Under the pieces are notes generated by a model, which saw nothing but the letters and a program-made list of their open reading frames with translations, had not been told where the DNA came from and ran no database searches. The position numbers were made by a program, and so were the translations under genes. Source: Diaphorobacter sp. HDW4B (GTDB taxonomy: Bacteria > Pseudomonadota > Gammaproteobacteria > Burkholderiales > Burkholderiaceae_C). Taken from it: a stretch of DNA of 64,000 nucleotides. Where the stretch lies: positions 1 through 64,000 of the forward strand of contig NZ_CP049905.1 in assembly GCF_011305535.1 (NCBI RefSeq), in the 5' to 3' direction. Positions 35,504-43,635 of this stretch are shown here, piece by piece. Position 1 is the stretch's first letter. Every line of letters begins with the position of its first letter.

Positions 35504-36952
35504 ATGCGCAAACTGCTTATTGCCATCGTCACCACCCTCTTTGTCCTGCTGCTGTTGACCGTGGCCTTTGTGGTTGCAGCCAATTGGCGAGATTCCCCGC
35601 TGAGCGATGACGCACGCGCGGTTCTGGACGCGGAGCCAGCCAAGGAACTGCCCGGCATCGCCAATGGATTCCCCATCATCGCCGGGCTCGACGCGCCTCT
35701 TGAAGGCGATCCCGTTGAAGCCGCCCGTCAACTCGGCAAACAACGCCTGCAACGTGAAATCGAACGCAAGCAGTGGTTCGATCAGGAGGGTTTCAAGGCA
35801 GACGCAACCAAGGCCCCTGCGCCCGTGGAGCCGCCCGCGTCCGTCAAAGTCCAACAGATCTTGCCAGATGGATTGCGCTGCAAGACAGATGTGGATGCGC
35901 CCATCAACTGCCATGACTGGTACGTGGAGCACGCCAGCCAGTTGCAAGCTGTCATCGCCGCGCAGCAGCCCATGCTCCAACGTTTTGCGGCCGCTGCCGA
36001 CGCGCCGCAGTTCCAAAGCGAGTCTCCGGTCTATTTCTGGCATTTGCTCCCGCCCTATCAGGTACTGATGCGCACCCAAGAGCTGCAACTGGCGCGCTCC
36101 AGCCTGCTGTGGCATTCAGGGCAGCAAGAGCAAGCGCTGAGCGAAGCCATGCGGGGTGATCGCGTAACGCACGGCTTGGGCGATGGCACCACTCAGTTGG
36201 TGAGCAGCATGATTGCGCTGGCAATGCAATACCGCATGCAGCGCTGGCTTGCCGACTTGATGGCAACAGACACGCCACCCCACTCACCCAAGGCATACGA
36301 ACTGGCCAAGGCGCTGGTGCAGATCCCGCCGCCGTCGCTCCATTCGGGTCTCGTCGGCGAGACGCAGTTTCAGGTGCGAATGATGCAGCTCATCGGCAAG
36401 GATGACAGCGAATGGCGGAGCATTCTGAATGAAGCGACACAGGACCGCCCCGCCTGGCGCGCAGCATTGGAGTCCGCATGGGTGCGCATGACGTACCTGC
36501 CCAACGAATCGCTGAATCAACAAGTGAAGTGGTGGCAGCTCTATCTGCCGACCACACTCGTGCCAGCCCATGAATACGACGCAGCGCTCAAAGCATTCGA
36601 GCAACGCGAAAAGGAATTGAGCGAGCAGCGATCCCGCTGGTTTGGTGTGCGCAACTTTGCAGGCAACGTGCTCGCCGATATTGGCAAACCCAACTTCTCC
36701 ACCTACATTCAACGCCGCTTCGACGTCGATGCCCACCGGCGCATGGTCCTGCTGATGCTGCAGGCCAAGGAACAGAACATTCCCGCCGACAAGATGCCCA
36801 CATGGCTAGCCCAATCACCGGAGAACCTGCGCAATCCCTACACGCTGGAGCCCATGCAATGGGACGCTCTCAGCCACAGTCTGGTGTTCGAGGGCCGCGA
36901 GTCGCAGAATCAGAATCCGGGACGCTCCAAGACCTACCACGTCAAGTTCTAG
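35504..36952 (+). CDS. Uncharacterised membrane-anchored protein, paralogue 2
   Basis: 482 residues, clearly related to the preceding gene product: N-terminal anchor (LLIAIVTTLFVLLLLTVAFVV) then AANWRDSPLSDDAR; DGLRCKTDVDAPINCHDWYV matches CKPAQPDCIAWYV of paralogue 1; QLARSSLLWHSGQQEQAL matches QLAQASLLWNDKAYDKAL; WFGVRNFAGNVL matches WYGARNIVGQKL; MPTWLAQSPENLRNPYTLEPMQWDA matches the partner's end. The conserved blocks imply a shared fold with a recent tandem duplication. No enzyme motif is visible. Likely cotranscribed. Confidence 0.75.
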   Translation: MRKLLIAIVTTLFVLLLLTVAFVVAANWRDSPLSDDARAVLDAEPAKELPGIANGFPIIAGLDAPLEGDPVEAARQLGKQRLQREIERKQWFDQEGFKADATKAPAPVEPPASVKVQQILPDGLRCKTDVDAPINCHDWYVEHASQLQAVIAAQQPMLQRFAAAADAPQFQSESPVYFWHLLPPYQVLMRTQELQLARSSLLWHSGQQEQALSEAMRGDRVTHGLGDGTTQLVSSMIALAMQYRMQRWLADLMATDTPPHSPKAYELAKALVQIPPPSLHSGLVGETQFQVRMMQLIGKDDSEWRSILNEATQDRPAWRAALESAWVRMTYLPNESLNQQVKWWQLYLPTTLVPAHEYDAALKAFEQREKELSEQRSRWFGVRNFAGNVLADIGKPNFSTYIQRRFDVDAHRRMVLLMLQAKEQNIPADKMPTWLAQSPENLRNPYTLEPMQWDALSHSLVFEGRESQNQNPGRSKTYHVKF

Positions 36953-36964
36953 TCCATAAAACAA

Positions 36965-36996
36965 AAGGGAGCCGACTGTCGTCAGGCCCCCTTCTT
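36965..36996 (-). terminator. Terminator at convergent paralogue-2 / metI ends
   Basis: AAGGGAGCC (36965-36973) pairs with GGCCCCCTT (36985-36993) with one mismatch. On the minus strand TTTTGTTTT follows, giving a good terminator for the metNI transcript; it may also serve the plus strand. Confidence 0.75.
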
Positions 36997-37018
36997 GGAT
37001 GTCAGCAGATCGCTAGCA

Positions 37019-37684
37019 TCACTTGTGGCTCAGGCGGCGTACGGCCCAGTCGCCCAAGCTCTGGATGGCCTGCACAAAGAAGATCAGCACAATCACCACG
37101 GCCAGCATGATGTCGGGCAGAAAGCGCTGGTAGCCGTAGCGGATACCCAGGTCACCCAGACCGCCGCCGCCGATGGCGCCGGCCATGGCCGAGTAGCCGG
37201 TCAGGCTCACGAAGCTGATGGTCAGGCCCGCGACGATGCCGGGCAGCGCCTCGGGCAGCAGCACCTTCCAGACGATCTGGCTGGTGGTGGCGCCCATCGA
37301 TTGCGCTGCTTCGATCAGGCCGTTGTCGACTTCACGCAAAGCGGTTTCGACCAGACGTGCCACGAACGGCGCAGCAGCCAGCGTCAGTGGAACGACTGCG
37401 GCCCAGGTGCCGATGGACGAGCCGGTGATCAAGCGCGTGAACGGGATGATCGCGACCAGCAGGATGATGAATGGGGTCGAGCGCACGGCGTTCACGATCC
37501 AGCCGACGGTCTTGTTGAGCGGGCTGTTTTCGAGCACGCCGCCCTTGTCGGTCAGGCGCAGGAACACGCCGAGCGGAATGCCGATCAGCCCACCGACGAG
37601 GCCGGACACGCCGACCATGATGATGGTTTCCCAGAGCGATTGGGCGAACAGCTCCAGCATCATTTCAGAAAAATTCTCGAACAT
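37019..37684 (-). CDS. metI: D-methionine ABC transporter permease MetI
   Basis: 221-residue permease with five membrane segments. LFAQSLWETIIMVGVSGLVGGLIGIPLGVFL, GWIVNAVRSTPFIILLVAIIPFTRLITG and SFVSLTGYSAMAGAIGGGGLGDLGIRYGYQRF are MetI signatures; ALREVDNGLIEAAQSMGATTSQIVWKVLLPEALPG is the EAA loop. Start at ATG 37684 with GGAGGA upstream, four bases after metN's stop. The long upstream open frame is antisense-like extension into metN and is ignored. Confidence 0.95.
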   Translation of the reverse strand: MFENFSEMMLELFAQSLWETIIMVGVSGLVGGLIGIPLGVFLRLTDKGGVLENSPLNKTVGWIVNAVRSTPFIILLVAIIPFTRLITGSSIGTWAAVVPLTLAAAPFVARLVETALREVDNGLIEAAQSMGATTSQIVWKVLLPEALPGIVAGLTISFVSLTGYSAMAGAIGGGGLGDLGIRYGYQRFLPDIMLAVVIVLIFFVQAIQSLGDWAVRRLSHK

Positions 37685-37688
37685 CGCT

Positions 37689-38738
37689 TCAGTCCTCCAA
37701 CGCCACTTCCTGCACCAGCACGCCCTGCGCGCGCAACTCGGCCACGGTGGCGTCGAGCTGCACTTGCTGGCCGCTGGCGAACACGGCCAGCGAGCCAAAG
37801 GTCTGGTTCTGGATTTCATCGACCTGACCATGCAGGATGGACAGATCCAGCGAATGCTCACGGATCAGACGCGAGAGAATCGGCTGATAAGCCTGCTCAC
37901 CCGAGTACGACAAGCGCAGCAGACGGCCACTCTGGCCAAAGCCCTGCGCTTGCGCCGACAGGTGACGCACGCGGTCGAACACGCTGGCGGGAAGCTCCTG
38001 CGGCACGATCTCATCGATCAGGCTCTTGGTGATGGCTTCTTGCGGACGGGTGAACACGTCGATCACGCGGCCCATCTCCACGATGCGACCGGCCTCGATC
38101 ACGGCCACGCGGTCGGCGATCTGCTTGACCACCTGCATCTGGTGCGTGATGAGCACGACGGTGACGCCGAGTTCGTTGTTCACCTTGCGCAGCAGATCGA
38201 GAATCGAGCGTGTGGTTTCCGGGTCGAGCGCGGAAGTCGCCTCGTCCGACAGCAGCACCTTGGGGTTGCTGGCGAGCGCGCGCGCAATGCCCACACGCTG
38301 CTTCTGACCGCCGGAAATCTGCGCTGGATAGCGATCCGCCAGTTGGTCCAGACCCACCAGTTCAAGCAGCGGGTCGATGCGCTTCTTGATCGCGTCCTTG
38401 CTCATGCCGGCCAGTTCGAGCGGCAGCGCGGCGTTGTCATAGACGGTGCGCGAAGACAGCAGGTTGAAGTGCTGGAACACCATGCCGATTTCGCGGCGTG
38501 CCTGACGCAGCTCGGCGTCGCTCAGCTTGGTCAGGTCGCGCCCGGCGACGATGACTTCGCCCGCCGTCGGTCGGTTGAGCAGATTGATGACACGCACCAG
38601 CGAGCTCTTGCCCGCGCCGGAACGCCCGATGATGCCGAACACTTCGCCCGCGCCGATCTTGAGATCAATACCGCGCAACGCCTCAACCGGGCCTTTTGGG
38701 CCCTTGTAGATCTGGGTAATACCCCGTAAATCGATCAT
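37689..38738 (-). CDS. metN: Methionine ABC transporter ATP-binding protein MetN
   Basis: 349 residues. ABC domain: [89 protein letters not shown]-terminal NIL (ferredoxin-like) regulatory domain follows from about residue 265 ([47 protein letters not shown]), through which methionine inhibits the transporter. ATG at 38738 starts at [11 protein letters not shown]; there is no Shine-Dalgarno sequence because a hairpin plus T-run lies just ahead. In-frame upstream starts exist (TTG 38789), so the start is not fully certain. Confidence 0.93.
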   Translation of the reverse strand: MIDLRGITQIYKGPKGPVEALRGIDLKIGAGEVFGIIGRSGAGKSSLVRVINLLNRPTAGEVIVAGRDLTKLSDAELRQARREIGMVFQHFNLLSSRTVYDNAALPLELAGMSKDAIKKRIDPLLELVGLDQLADRYPAQISGGQKQRVGIARALASNPKVLLSDEATSALDPETTRSILDLLRKVNNELGVTVVLITHQMQVVKQIADRVAVIEAGRIVEMGRVIDVFTRPQEAITKSLIDEIVPQELPASVFDRVRHLSAQAQGFGQSGRLLRLSYSGEQAYQPILSRLIREHSLDLSILHGQVDEIQNQTFGSLAVFASGQQVQLDATVAELRAQGVLVQEVALED

Positions 38739-38744
38739 GAATGC

Positions 38745-38801
38745 AAAAAACACGCCGCAGCAAGCCTGATGGGAGATCAGTCCCACCAACCTGCAGCGGC
38801 G
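38745..38801 (-). promoter_or_regulatory. Terminator-like hairpin in the metN leader (possible attenuator)
   Basis: On the minus strand CGCCGC (38801-38796) pairs with GCGGCG (38758-38753), an inner TGGGA/TCCCA hairpin sits between, and a run of six T (38750-38745) follows, ending only a few bases before the metN ATG. It looks like an intrinsic terminator in the leader. I could not match it to a known SAM or SAH riboswitch class. Confidence 0.45.
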
Positions 38802-38833
38802 CGCTTTCAGGAATTAATTGGATGGCTTGAAAT

Positions 38834-38869
38834 GTAATCGTTCGTCATGAATGTCACAACGAACATTAC
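38834..38869. promoter_or_regulatory. Inverted repeat in metN/MFS divergent promoter region
   Basis: GTAATCGTTCGT (38834-38845) and ACGAACATTAC (38859-38869) form an imperfect inverted repeat across a 13-base spacer. It is the right size for a LysR-type or other dimeric regulator. The rest of 38739-39077 holds no gene that I can support. Confidence 0.35.
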
Positions 38870-39077
38870 GTTAAGTATTAAGACCCGGAAGTTATAAGCA
38901 CAAAGGGGCTTCAGCAAGCCATTCGGGGCCAACACTGACAGCAGAGTTTTTCCGCACTCGCTATCATCCGGGTTTCCCCTGATTTTAAGGCGTTCGCAAA
39001 GGCCGTCCCATCCGGACGACTTTCCGGCCACTTGTGGCTGCCGCGCAACCGCCTCTCCCCCCTACCTCTCTCCATCA

Positions 39078-40304
39078 ATGCAAAGCCGCTGGCCCCCTGT
39101 TCTCTGGATCGGTTATTCCATGTGCGTGGGCGTGATGGGCACTGCGCTCGCCAGCCCCCTCTACCCGATCTACCAGGCCGCCTGGAAGCTGCGCCCCAGT
39201 GACATCACGCACATCTTTGTGCTCTACATGTGCGGCGTGCTCGTCAGCCTGCTGTTTTTGGGGCGGCTCACCCAGCGCTTTGGCTTTCTGCCGATTCTGC
39301 GCGCGGGCCTGATCGTGATGACCACCGGCGTCGTGGTCTCGGCGCTGGCGTGGAACGTGCCTTCCTTCATGGTTGCGCGCATGCTGATCGGTCTGGCTTC
39401 GGGGATGATCACCACCTCCGCCTCGGTCGGCATGGTGCAGGCCAGCCCCGGAAAAGACCCGCGCCGCATTGCCGCGCTCACCACCGTGGCGATGACGCTG
39501 GGCTTCGGCATCGGCCCGCTGCTGGGCGGCGTGATGGCGCAGTGGGTGCCGCATCCACTGCTGACCGCCTACATCCCGACCACGCTGATGGGCGCGCTGG
39601 CGATCTACGCGCTCTTCCAGTTGCGCGCCGAACCCGTCGCCAAGCCGCTGGACGAGCACGACCCGCAAGCCACCATCGACAACACCCGTTCGCTCGCCGG
39701 CTGGATGCCCAAGATGACCTTCCCCCCCGCCCGCGGACGCCGCCAGTTCTGGCTGGCCAGCATGGGCGCGTTCAGTGCCTTCGGCATGTTCAGTCTGTAT
39801 TCGTCGCTCGCACCCAGTTTCATGAAGGAGTTGGTGCCATGGAGCGGCCCTGCGGTGAGCGGCCTGTCGATCGCGATGATTCTGTTTCTGTCCTCGGCCT
39901 TTCAGTACGCCGTGCGCAACCTGAAGACCAAATCGGTCGTGCTGACCTCCGAAACCGCACTCGCCCTGTGCAACGTGCTGTTGATGCTGACCATCTGGAC
40001 CGGCGAGGCCTGGCTGTTCATCGCCGCCGTGCTCGTGACCTCGTTCGGACACGGCCTTGCCAACGTGGGCGGCATGGGCGTGGTGGCCAAGCTCACCGCT
40101 CCGGCCGAGCGCGCAGGCCTGCTCAGTTCCTACCTGATCATCGGCTACATGGGCACCATCGTCCCGATCATGGCCGTGGGCTGGCTGGCCGACCATCTGG
40201 GCCTGAACCAAGCGCTGATCATTTTCTGCTCGGCCATGGCGCTCATGAATCTTGTCATCTGCGCGATGGTCTGGCGTACCAAAGAACTGCCTGCGGCGAA
40301 CTGA
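39078..40304 (+). CDS. MFS transporter
   Basis: 408 residues with 12 predicted helices. LGRLTQRFGFLPILRAGLIVM carries the loop 2-3 motif region G-x-L-x-x-R-F-G of the major facilitator superfamily; RMLIGLASGMITTSASVGMVQASPG is the helix 4-5 area, and GFGIGPLLGGVMAQWVP resembles motif C of antiporters. An efflux (proton antiport) role is likely by motif, but substrate is unknown. A hydrophilic loop near 190-215 separates the two halves. It starts 339 bases from metN on the opposite strand and converges on the SRPBCC gene with four bases between stops. Confidence 0.88.
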   Translation: MQSRWPPVLWIGYSMCVGVMGTALASPLYPIYQAAWKLRPSDITHIFVLYMCGVLVSLLFLGRLTQRFGFLPILRAGLIVMTTGVVVSALAWNVPSFMVARMLIGLASGMITTSASVGMVQASPGKDPRRIAALTTVAMTLGFGIGPLLGGVMAQWVPHPLLTAYIPTTLMGALAIYALFQLRAEPVAKPLDEHDPQATIDNTRSLAGWMPKMTFPPARGRRQFWLASMGAFSAFGMFSLYSSLAPSFMKELVPWSGPAVSGLSIAMILFLSSAFQYAVRNLKTKSVVLTSETALALCNVLLMLTIWTGEAWLFIAAVLVTSFGHGLANVGGMGVVAKLTAPAERAGLLSSYLIIGYMGTIVPIMAVGWLADHLGLNQALIIFCSAMALMNLVICAMVWRTKELPAAN

Positions 40305-40308
40305 CAGG

Positions 40309-40971
40309 CTACTGAGCGGCTCGGGCCTGCGTCTTGGTCGCCGCCGCGCGTGCTGCAGCCTCGCGCTTCTTCATCTCTGCAAACAAGGCTGAAAACTGCT
40401 CCGCCGTCTGATCGCGCACCGCCGCTGGTCCAACCAGCGGTGGCAGCCAGAACCCCGGCTCCACATCGGCGTGATACACCAACCGCGTGCCGCCCGGCTC
40501 TGCCGACAGCGTCATCACGCTGTGCATGGATTTCACATTGCCAGCCACATGGGTCGCGCTGATGTGCTCCTGCGGCACCAGCACCACCTCGCGCGTCGAT
40601 TCGTATTTCTTGGTGAACGGCCCAAAGCGCGCCAAGCCCACCTGCCGGATCGACAGATGCCGCTCGTCCGCACCAGGAATCACATCGCTGACCTGCACAT
40701 CGGGAAGTATCTGCTTCAAGTTCGCAAAGTCGGTCAGCACCTCCCAGACGATTTTCTGCGACACCTCGGTGTGCATGACCGCATCGACATGGAACTGCTC
40801 ACCATCGCGCTGCACCGTCACCGATTTGGGCGATACGAGTTGAGGCGCACGCGTTCCCATGGACGTGTTTCCGGCCGAAGGGTAGTCGTCGGCATGGGCT
40901 CCCGCCGCCGCACCCAGCAGCAGCGCCACGCATCCAACCACCACTCGCACGCCATTCGCTCGCCCATTCAT
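40309..40971 (-). CDS. Secreted SRPBCC (polyketide cyclase/START-like) family protein
   Basis: 220 residues with an N-terminal signal peptide (GVRVVVGCVALLLGAAAGAHA). The body has the START-like pattern: HTEVSQKIVWEVLTDFANLKQILPDVQVSDVI at the start of the helix-grip fold, RLVYHADVEPGFWLPPLVGPAAVRDQTAEQFSALFAEMKKREAA as the long C-terminal helix. These proteins bind hydrophobic ligands. ATG at 40971 (MNGRANG) was chosen because the upstream frame runs antisense over the phosphatase gene. The tail is Ala/Lys-rich. Confidence 0.8.
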   Translation of the reverse strand: MNGRANGVRVVVGCVALLLGAAAGAHADDYPSAGNTSMGTRAPQLVSPKSVTVQRDGEQFHVDAVMHTEVSQKIVWEVLTDFANLKQILPDVQVSDVIPGADERHLSIRQVGLARFGPFTKKYESTREVVLVPQEHISATHVAGNVKSMHSVMTLSAEPGGTRLVYHADVEPGFWLPPLVGPAAVRDQTAEQFSALFAEMKKREAAARAAATKTQARAAQ

Positions 40972-41148
40972 ATCGCCATTCCCATGGATTGATACGCGAG
41001 CATATCGGTCGTTGGAGAGTGGCCGCAAGCCAGACAACATCCATTCTTCACGGTCGAAGAGTGAACTAACATCATCACAGTTCATCGAATGACGGCTTGG
41101 CTGACCTGCGCAGCCGCCCCACTTTCGACCCATCCGCATAGGCAACCG

Positions 41149-41673
41149 ATGACCACACGCGCCCTGCCCCTTCTCGAAGTCCCGCCCGGCCAGCCGTTTC
41201 GGGTGCTCATGGCCTGCATGGGCAACATCTGCCGCAGCCCCACGGCGCATGGCGTTTTCGAGAAACTGGTGGCCGATGCGGGCCTGGCCCACGCCATCCA
41301 TGTCGATTCCGCAGGCACCCACAGCTACCACGTGGGCGAACCACCCGATCGGCGCTCGCAAGCCCATGCCGCGCAACGCGGCTACGACCTCTCGGCCCAA
41401 CGCGCCCGCAAACTGGTCGCCCGTGACTTCAGCGATTTCGATCTGGTGCTGGTCATGGACGGCAACAACGAAGCCGCCGCACGTGCCATCTGCCCACCGG
41501 AAATGCGACACAAGCTGCACCGGCTGACGGATTTCTGCACACGCTTCAAGGACAAGGAAGTGCCCGACCCCTACTACGGCGGCTCGGGCGGATTCGAGCA
41601 TGTGCTCGATCTGGTGGAGGACGCCTGCCAGGGCGTGCTGGCAGCGATCACTTCGGCACGCAAGACGGGTTGA
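41149..41673 (+). CDS. Low-molecular-weight protein-tyrosine phosphatase
   Basis: 174 residues. P-loop C23-M-G-N-I-C-R29-S (CX5R) holds the nucleophile and arginine; VPDPYYGG carries the general-acid Asp140. LVLVMDGNNEAAA and the helical core complete the LMW-PTP fold. It is cytosolic and could dephosphorylate tyrosine kinases or small phosphate esters; no exopolysaccharide kinase gene is adjacent. ATG at 41149 (MTTRALPL) is used instead of the upstream in-frame ATG at 41089. A strong terminator follows. Confidence 0.92.
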   Translation: MTTRALPLLEVPPGQPFRVLMACMGNICRSPTAHGVFEKLVADAGLAHAIHVDSAGTHSYHVGEPPDRRSQAHAAQRGYDLSAQRARKLVARDFSDFDLVLVMDGNNEAAARAICPPEMRHKLHRLTDFCTRFKDKEVPDPYYGGSGGFEHVLDLVEDACQGVLAAITSARKTG

Positions 41674-41692
41674 AGAGACCGCGCACTCGAAG

Positions 41693-41723
41693 AAAGGCCG
41701 CTCATCGAAAGCGGCCTTTTTTT
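41693..41723 (+). terminator. Rho-independent terminator after the tyrosine phosphatase gene
   Basis: AAAGGCCGCT (41693-41702) pairs perfectly with AGCGGCCTTT (41710-41719), followed by a T-run. Convergent with cysB. Confidence 0.9.
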
Positions 41724-41741
41724 CTGCGCAGCTTTTCGTCG

Positions 41742-42695
41742 TCAGATCACGTACTCAGCCTCAAGTTGCTCGGACTTGAGTGCCTCCTGCACCACGTCCT
41801 TGGTCAGCGTCGGCACGAACGTCTCGATGAAGCGATACGCATAGCTGCGCAGCCACGTGCCGCGGCGCAGGCCGAGGCGCGTCAGGTTCACCTCGAACAG
41901 ATGGCGCGCATCGATGGCATGCAGATGGCGGTCACGCTCGGGGTCAAACGCGATCGATGCGACGATGCCGATGCCCATGCCGAGTTCCACATAGGTCTTG
42001 ATCACGTCCGCGTCCATGGCCGTCAGCACGATGTCGGGCGAGAGACCTGCGCGGTTGAATGCGGCGTCGATGTGCGCACGGCCTGTGTAGCCCGACTCGT
42101 AGGTGATGATCGGGTACGCCGCCAACTGCTCCAGCGTGATGCTGCCGCCCTCTTGCTTTAGCAGCGGATGGCCCGGCGGGACGACGATGGAGTGCGTCCA
42201 GCGGTAGCACGGCAAGGTGACGAGTTGATCGAAGCTGGCAAGCGCCTCGGTCGCCACGCCGATGTCGGCCTCGCCGGACAGCAGCATCTGCGCGATCTGC
42301 TCGGGTGAGCCTTGGCGCAGGTGCAAGGACACATCGGGGCACAGCTCGCGAAAATCGCGCACCACCTGCGGCAGCGCGTAACGGGCTTGCGAGTGCGTGG
42401 CCGCGACGATCAGGCCGCCGCGCTCGCTTTTGGCGAAATCGTCGCCCGCGTGCTTGAGGTTTTCGGCTTCGAGAAGCAGGCGCTCGACGATGGGCAGCAG
42501 CACCTCGCCGGGCAGCGTCATGCCGGTCAGGCGCTTGCCTGCGCGCACGAAGATTTCCACACCCAGTTCGTCTTCCAATTCGCGGATCTGGCGGCTCACG
42601 CCGGGCTGCGAGGTGTGCAGGATGTTGGCCACATCCGTGAGATTGAAGCCGCGCCGAACCGTCTCGCGCACTGATCGAAGTTGCTGAAAGTTCAT
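41742..42695 (-). CDS. cysB: CysB-type LysR regulator of sulfur assimilation
   Basis: 317 residues. MNFQQLRSVRETVRRGFNLTDVANILHTSQPGVSRQIRELEDELGVEIFVRAGKRLTGMT is the distinctive CysB/Cbl DNA-binding domain. The effector domain has ATHSQARYALPQVVRDF and TYESGYTGRAHIDAAF, typical of the CysB sulfate/N-acetylserine pocket. It should activate cys genes under sulfur limitation; targets in this window are sbp-cysTWA, the second sbp operon and cysI-DN. It lies directly downstream of the sbp2-mop operon but is separated from it by a terminator (42722-42763). Confidence 0.93.
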   Translation of the reverse strand: MNFQQLRSVRETVRRGFNLTDVANILHTSQPGVSRQIRELEDELGVEIFVRAGKRLTGMTLPGEVLLPIVERLLLEAENLKHAGDDFAKSERGGLIVAATHSQARYALPQVVRDFRELCPDVSLHLRQGSPEQIAQMLLSGEADIGVATEALASFDQLVTLPCYRWTHSIVVPPGHPLLKQEGGSITLEQLAAYPIITYESGYTGRAHIDAAFNRAGLSPDIVLTAMDADVIKTYVELGMGIGIVASIAFDPERDRHLHAIDARHLFEVNLTRLGLRRGTWLRSYAYRFIETFVPTLTKDVVQEALKSEQLEAEYVI

Positions 42696-42721
42696 GTTGT
42701 TATAGGTCTGAATTCAAACGC

Positions 42722-42763
42722 AAAAAAACACGCGCTCGCGGCATGTTTGCCGCGCTGCGCGTG
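42722..42763 (-). terminator. Strong terminator after mop
   Basis: Minus-strand hairpin CACGCGC...GCGGCA / TGCCGC...GCGCGTG followed by seven T. A second stem (42773-42785 with 42800-42812, CAGACAAACCCTG / CAGGGCTTGTCTG) precedes it, so two hairpins lie between mop and cysB. Confidence 0.88.
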
Positions 42764-42820
42764 AAGAGACGCCAGACAAACCCTGTACGCATTTGCGCGC
42801 AGGGCTTGTCTGAAGTTTCA

Positions 42821-43036
42821 TCAAAGCTTGGCGATGGAAACCTCGGTGGATTTCACGAGTGCCACGACTTCCGAGCCAAGGGTGAGACCCAGCTCGTCCA
42901 CGGAGCGCGTGGTGATCACCGAGGTGACGATGCCGAACGGGGTCTGCACATCGACTTCGGAGACGACTTCGCCGCGAATGATTTCGGCGACCTTGCCCTT
43001 GAATTGGTTGCGTACGTTGATGGCTTGAATGGACAT
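42821..43036 (-). CDS. Molbindin-like molybdopterin/molybdate-binding protein (Mop/TOBE domain)
   Basis: 71 residues consisting of a single Mop domain: AINVRNQFKGKVAEIIRGEVVSEVDVQ...GIVTSVITTRSVDELGLTLGSEVVALVKSTEVSI. Such proteins form hexamers that store molybdate, tungstate or related oxyanions. RBS AAGGA sits ten bases before ATG. It is the last gene of an operon headed by a sulfate-binding protein, so a role with sulfate-like oxyanions is plausible. Its start region is nearly duplicated 193 bases upstream (see the small gene at 43078). Confidence 0.9.
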   Translation of the reverse strand: MSIQAINVRNQFKGKVAEIIRGEVVSEVDVQTPFGIVTSVITTRSVDELGLTLGSEVVALVKSTEVSIAKL

Positions 43037-43077
43037 GATGTGGAATTCCTTGAAATGCGGGGCAGCTGATAAGCAGC

Positions 43078-43230
43078 TCAGTAAGAGATTGAAAAGCCCA
43101 GCAGCGAAGCGACGCTGGCGACCTTGCGCTGCACGGCTTTCACGCTTGCAAATCGCGGAGCACGCAGGCCCCAGGACGCTGCGGTGACCTGCAGCAGGCT
43201 TTGTTGAATGGAGTTGGCTTGAACGGACAT
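43078..43230 (-). CDS. Candidate 50-residue small protein between sbp2 and mop
   Basis: Short open frame, starting MSVQANSIQQSLLQ and ending LLGFSISY. No named family. Support: it starts at a stretch that matches the mop start (TGGCTTGAAxGGACATGAT on the plus strand in both, plus TGAAATGC further upstream), lies in the operon in the same direction, and has 69 and 41 base gaps to its neighbours. It is Ala/Ser/Val-rich with several Lys/Arg (KAVQRKVASVAS). It could be a duplicated, decayed mop start. Real translation is uncertain. Confidence 0.4.
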   Translation of the reverse strand: MSVQANSIQQSLLQVTAASWGLRAPRFASVKAVQRKVASVASLLGFSISY

Positions 43231-43299
43231 GATCTGAAATGCTTTCGTTGGAAATGGATGAGATCGGACGGAAGGGCTGATGGAATGACTGCCAGGCAG

Positions 43300-43581
43300 T
43301 CAACGGCTTTCAGACTCCGAGCGACATCGATCCACTGCAAACGAAACCGGCGACATGTCGGTCAGCAGCAATGCGTCGATTGCGGTGAAAGCCTGCGCGT
43401 TCACATCCCGCATTCGCTGACGATCCAGCTCGTCGGAGCTGAGATCGAACGGCGCACGCAACGCAGCGAGCGCCCCCGCCCATGCGGCACGCCATGTGCC
43501 GACGACCGGGCGGTCGGATTGCGAGATCGTGCTGGAAGCGGTGCTGGAAACGATGCTGGAAATGGCGTTTGAAACACTCAT
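43300..43581 (-). CDS. Uncharacterised 93-residue protein in the sbp2 operon
   Basis: 93 residues beginning MSVSNAISSIVSSTASS. A Ser-rich N-terminus is followed by a likely helical core (TWRAAWAGALAALRAPFDLSSDELDRQRMRDVNAQAFTAIDALLLTD). GAGGTG six bases before the ATG is a strong RBS, and the gene starts 54 bases after the sbp2 stop. No signal peptide or domain that I recognise; cytosolic location is likely. Its position between a sulfate-binding protein and a molbindin suggests a role in sulfur or oxyanion metabolism. Confidence 0.6.
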   Translation of the reverse strand: MSVSNAISSIVSSTASSTISQSDRPVVGTWRAAWAGALAALRAPFDLSSDELDRQRMRDVNAQAFTAIDALLLTDMSPVSFAVDRCRSESESR

Positions 43582-43635
43582 GGCTTTCACCTCGATGGAT
43601 GGCTGTGGATGGCCTGCTCTTTCTCTAACTGCGCA

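Noticed and set aside
38739-39077. SAM-I or SAM-II riboswitch upstream of metN
   Set aside because: The leader has a terminator-like hairpin, but none of the conserved core words of these riboswitches could be placed.
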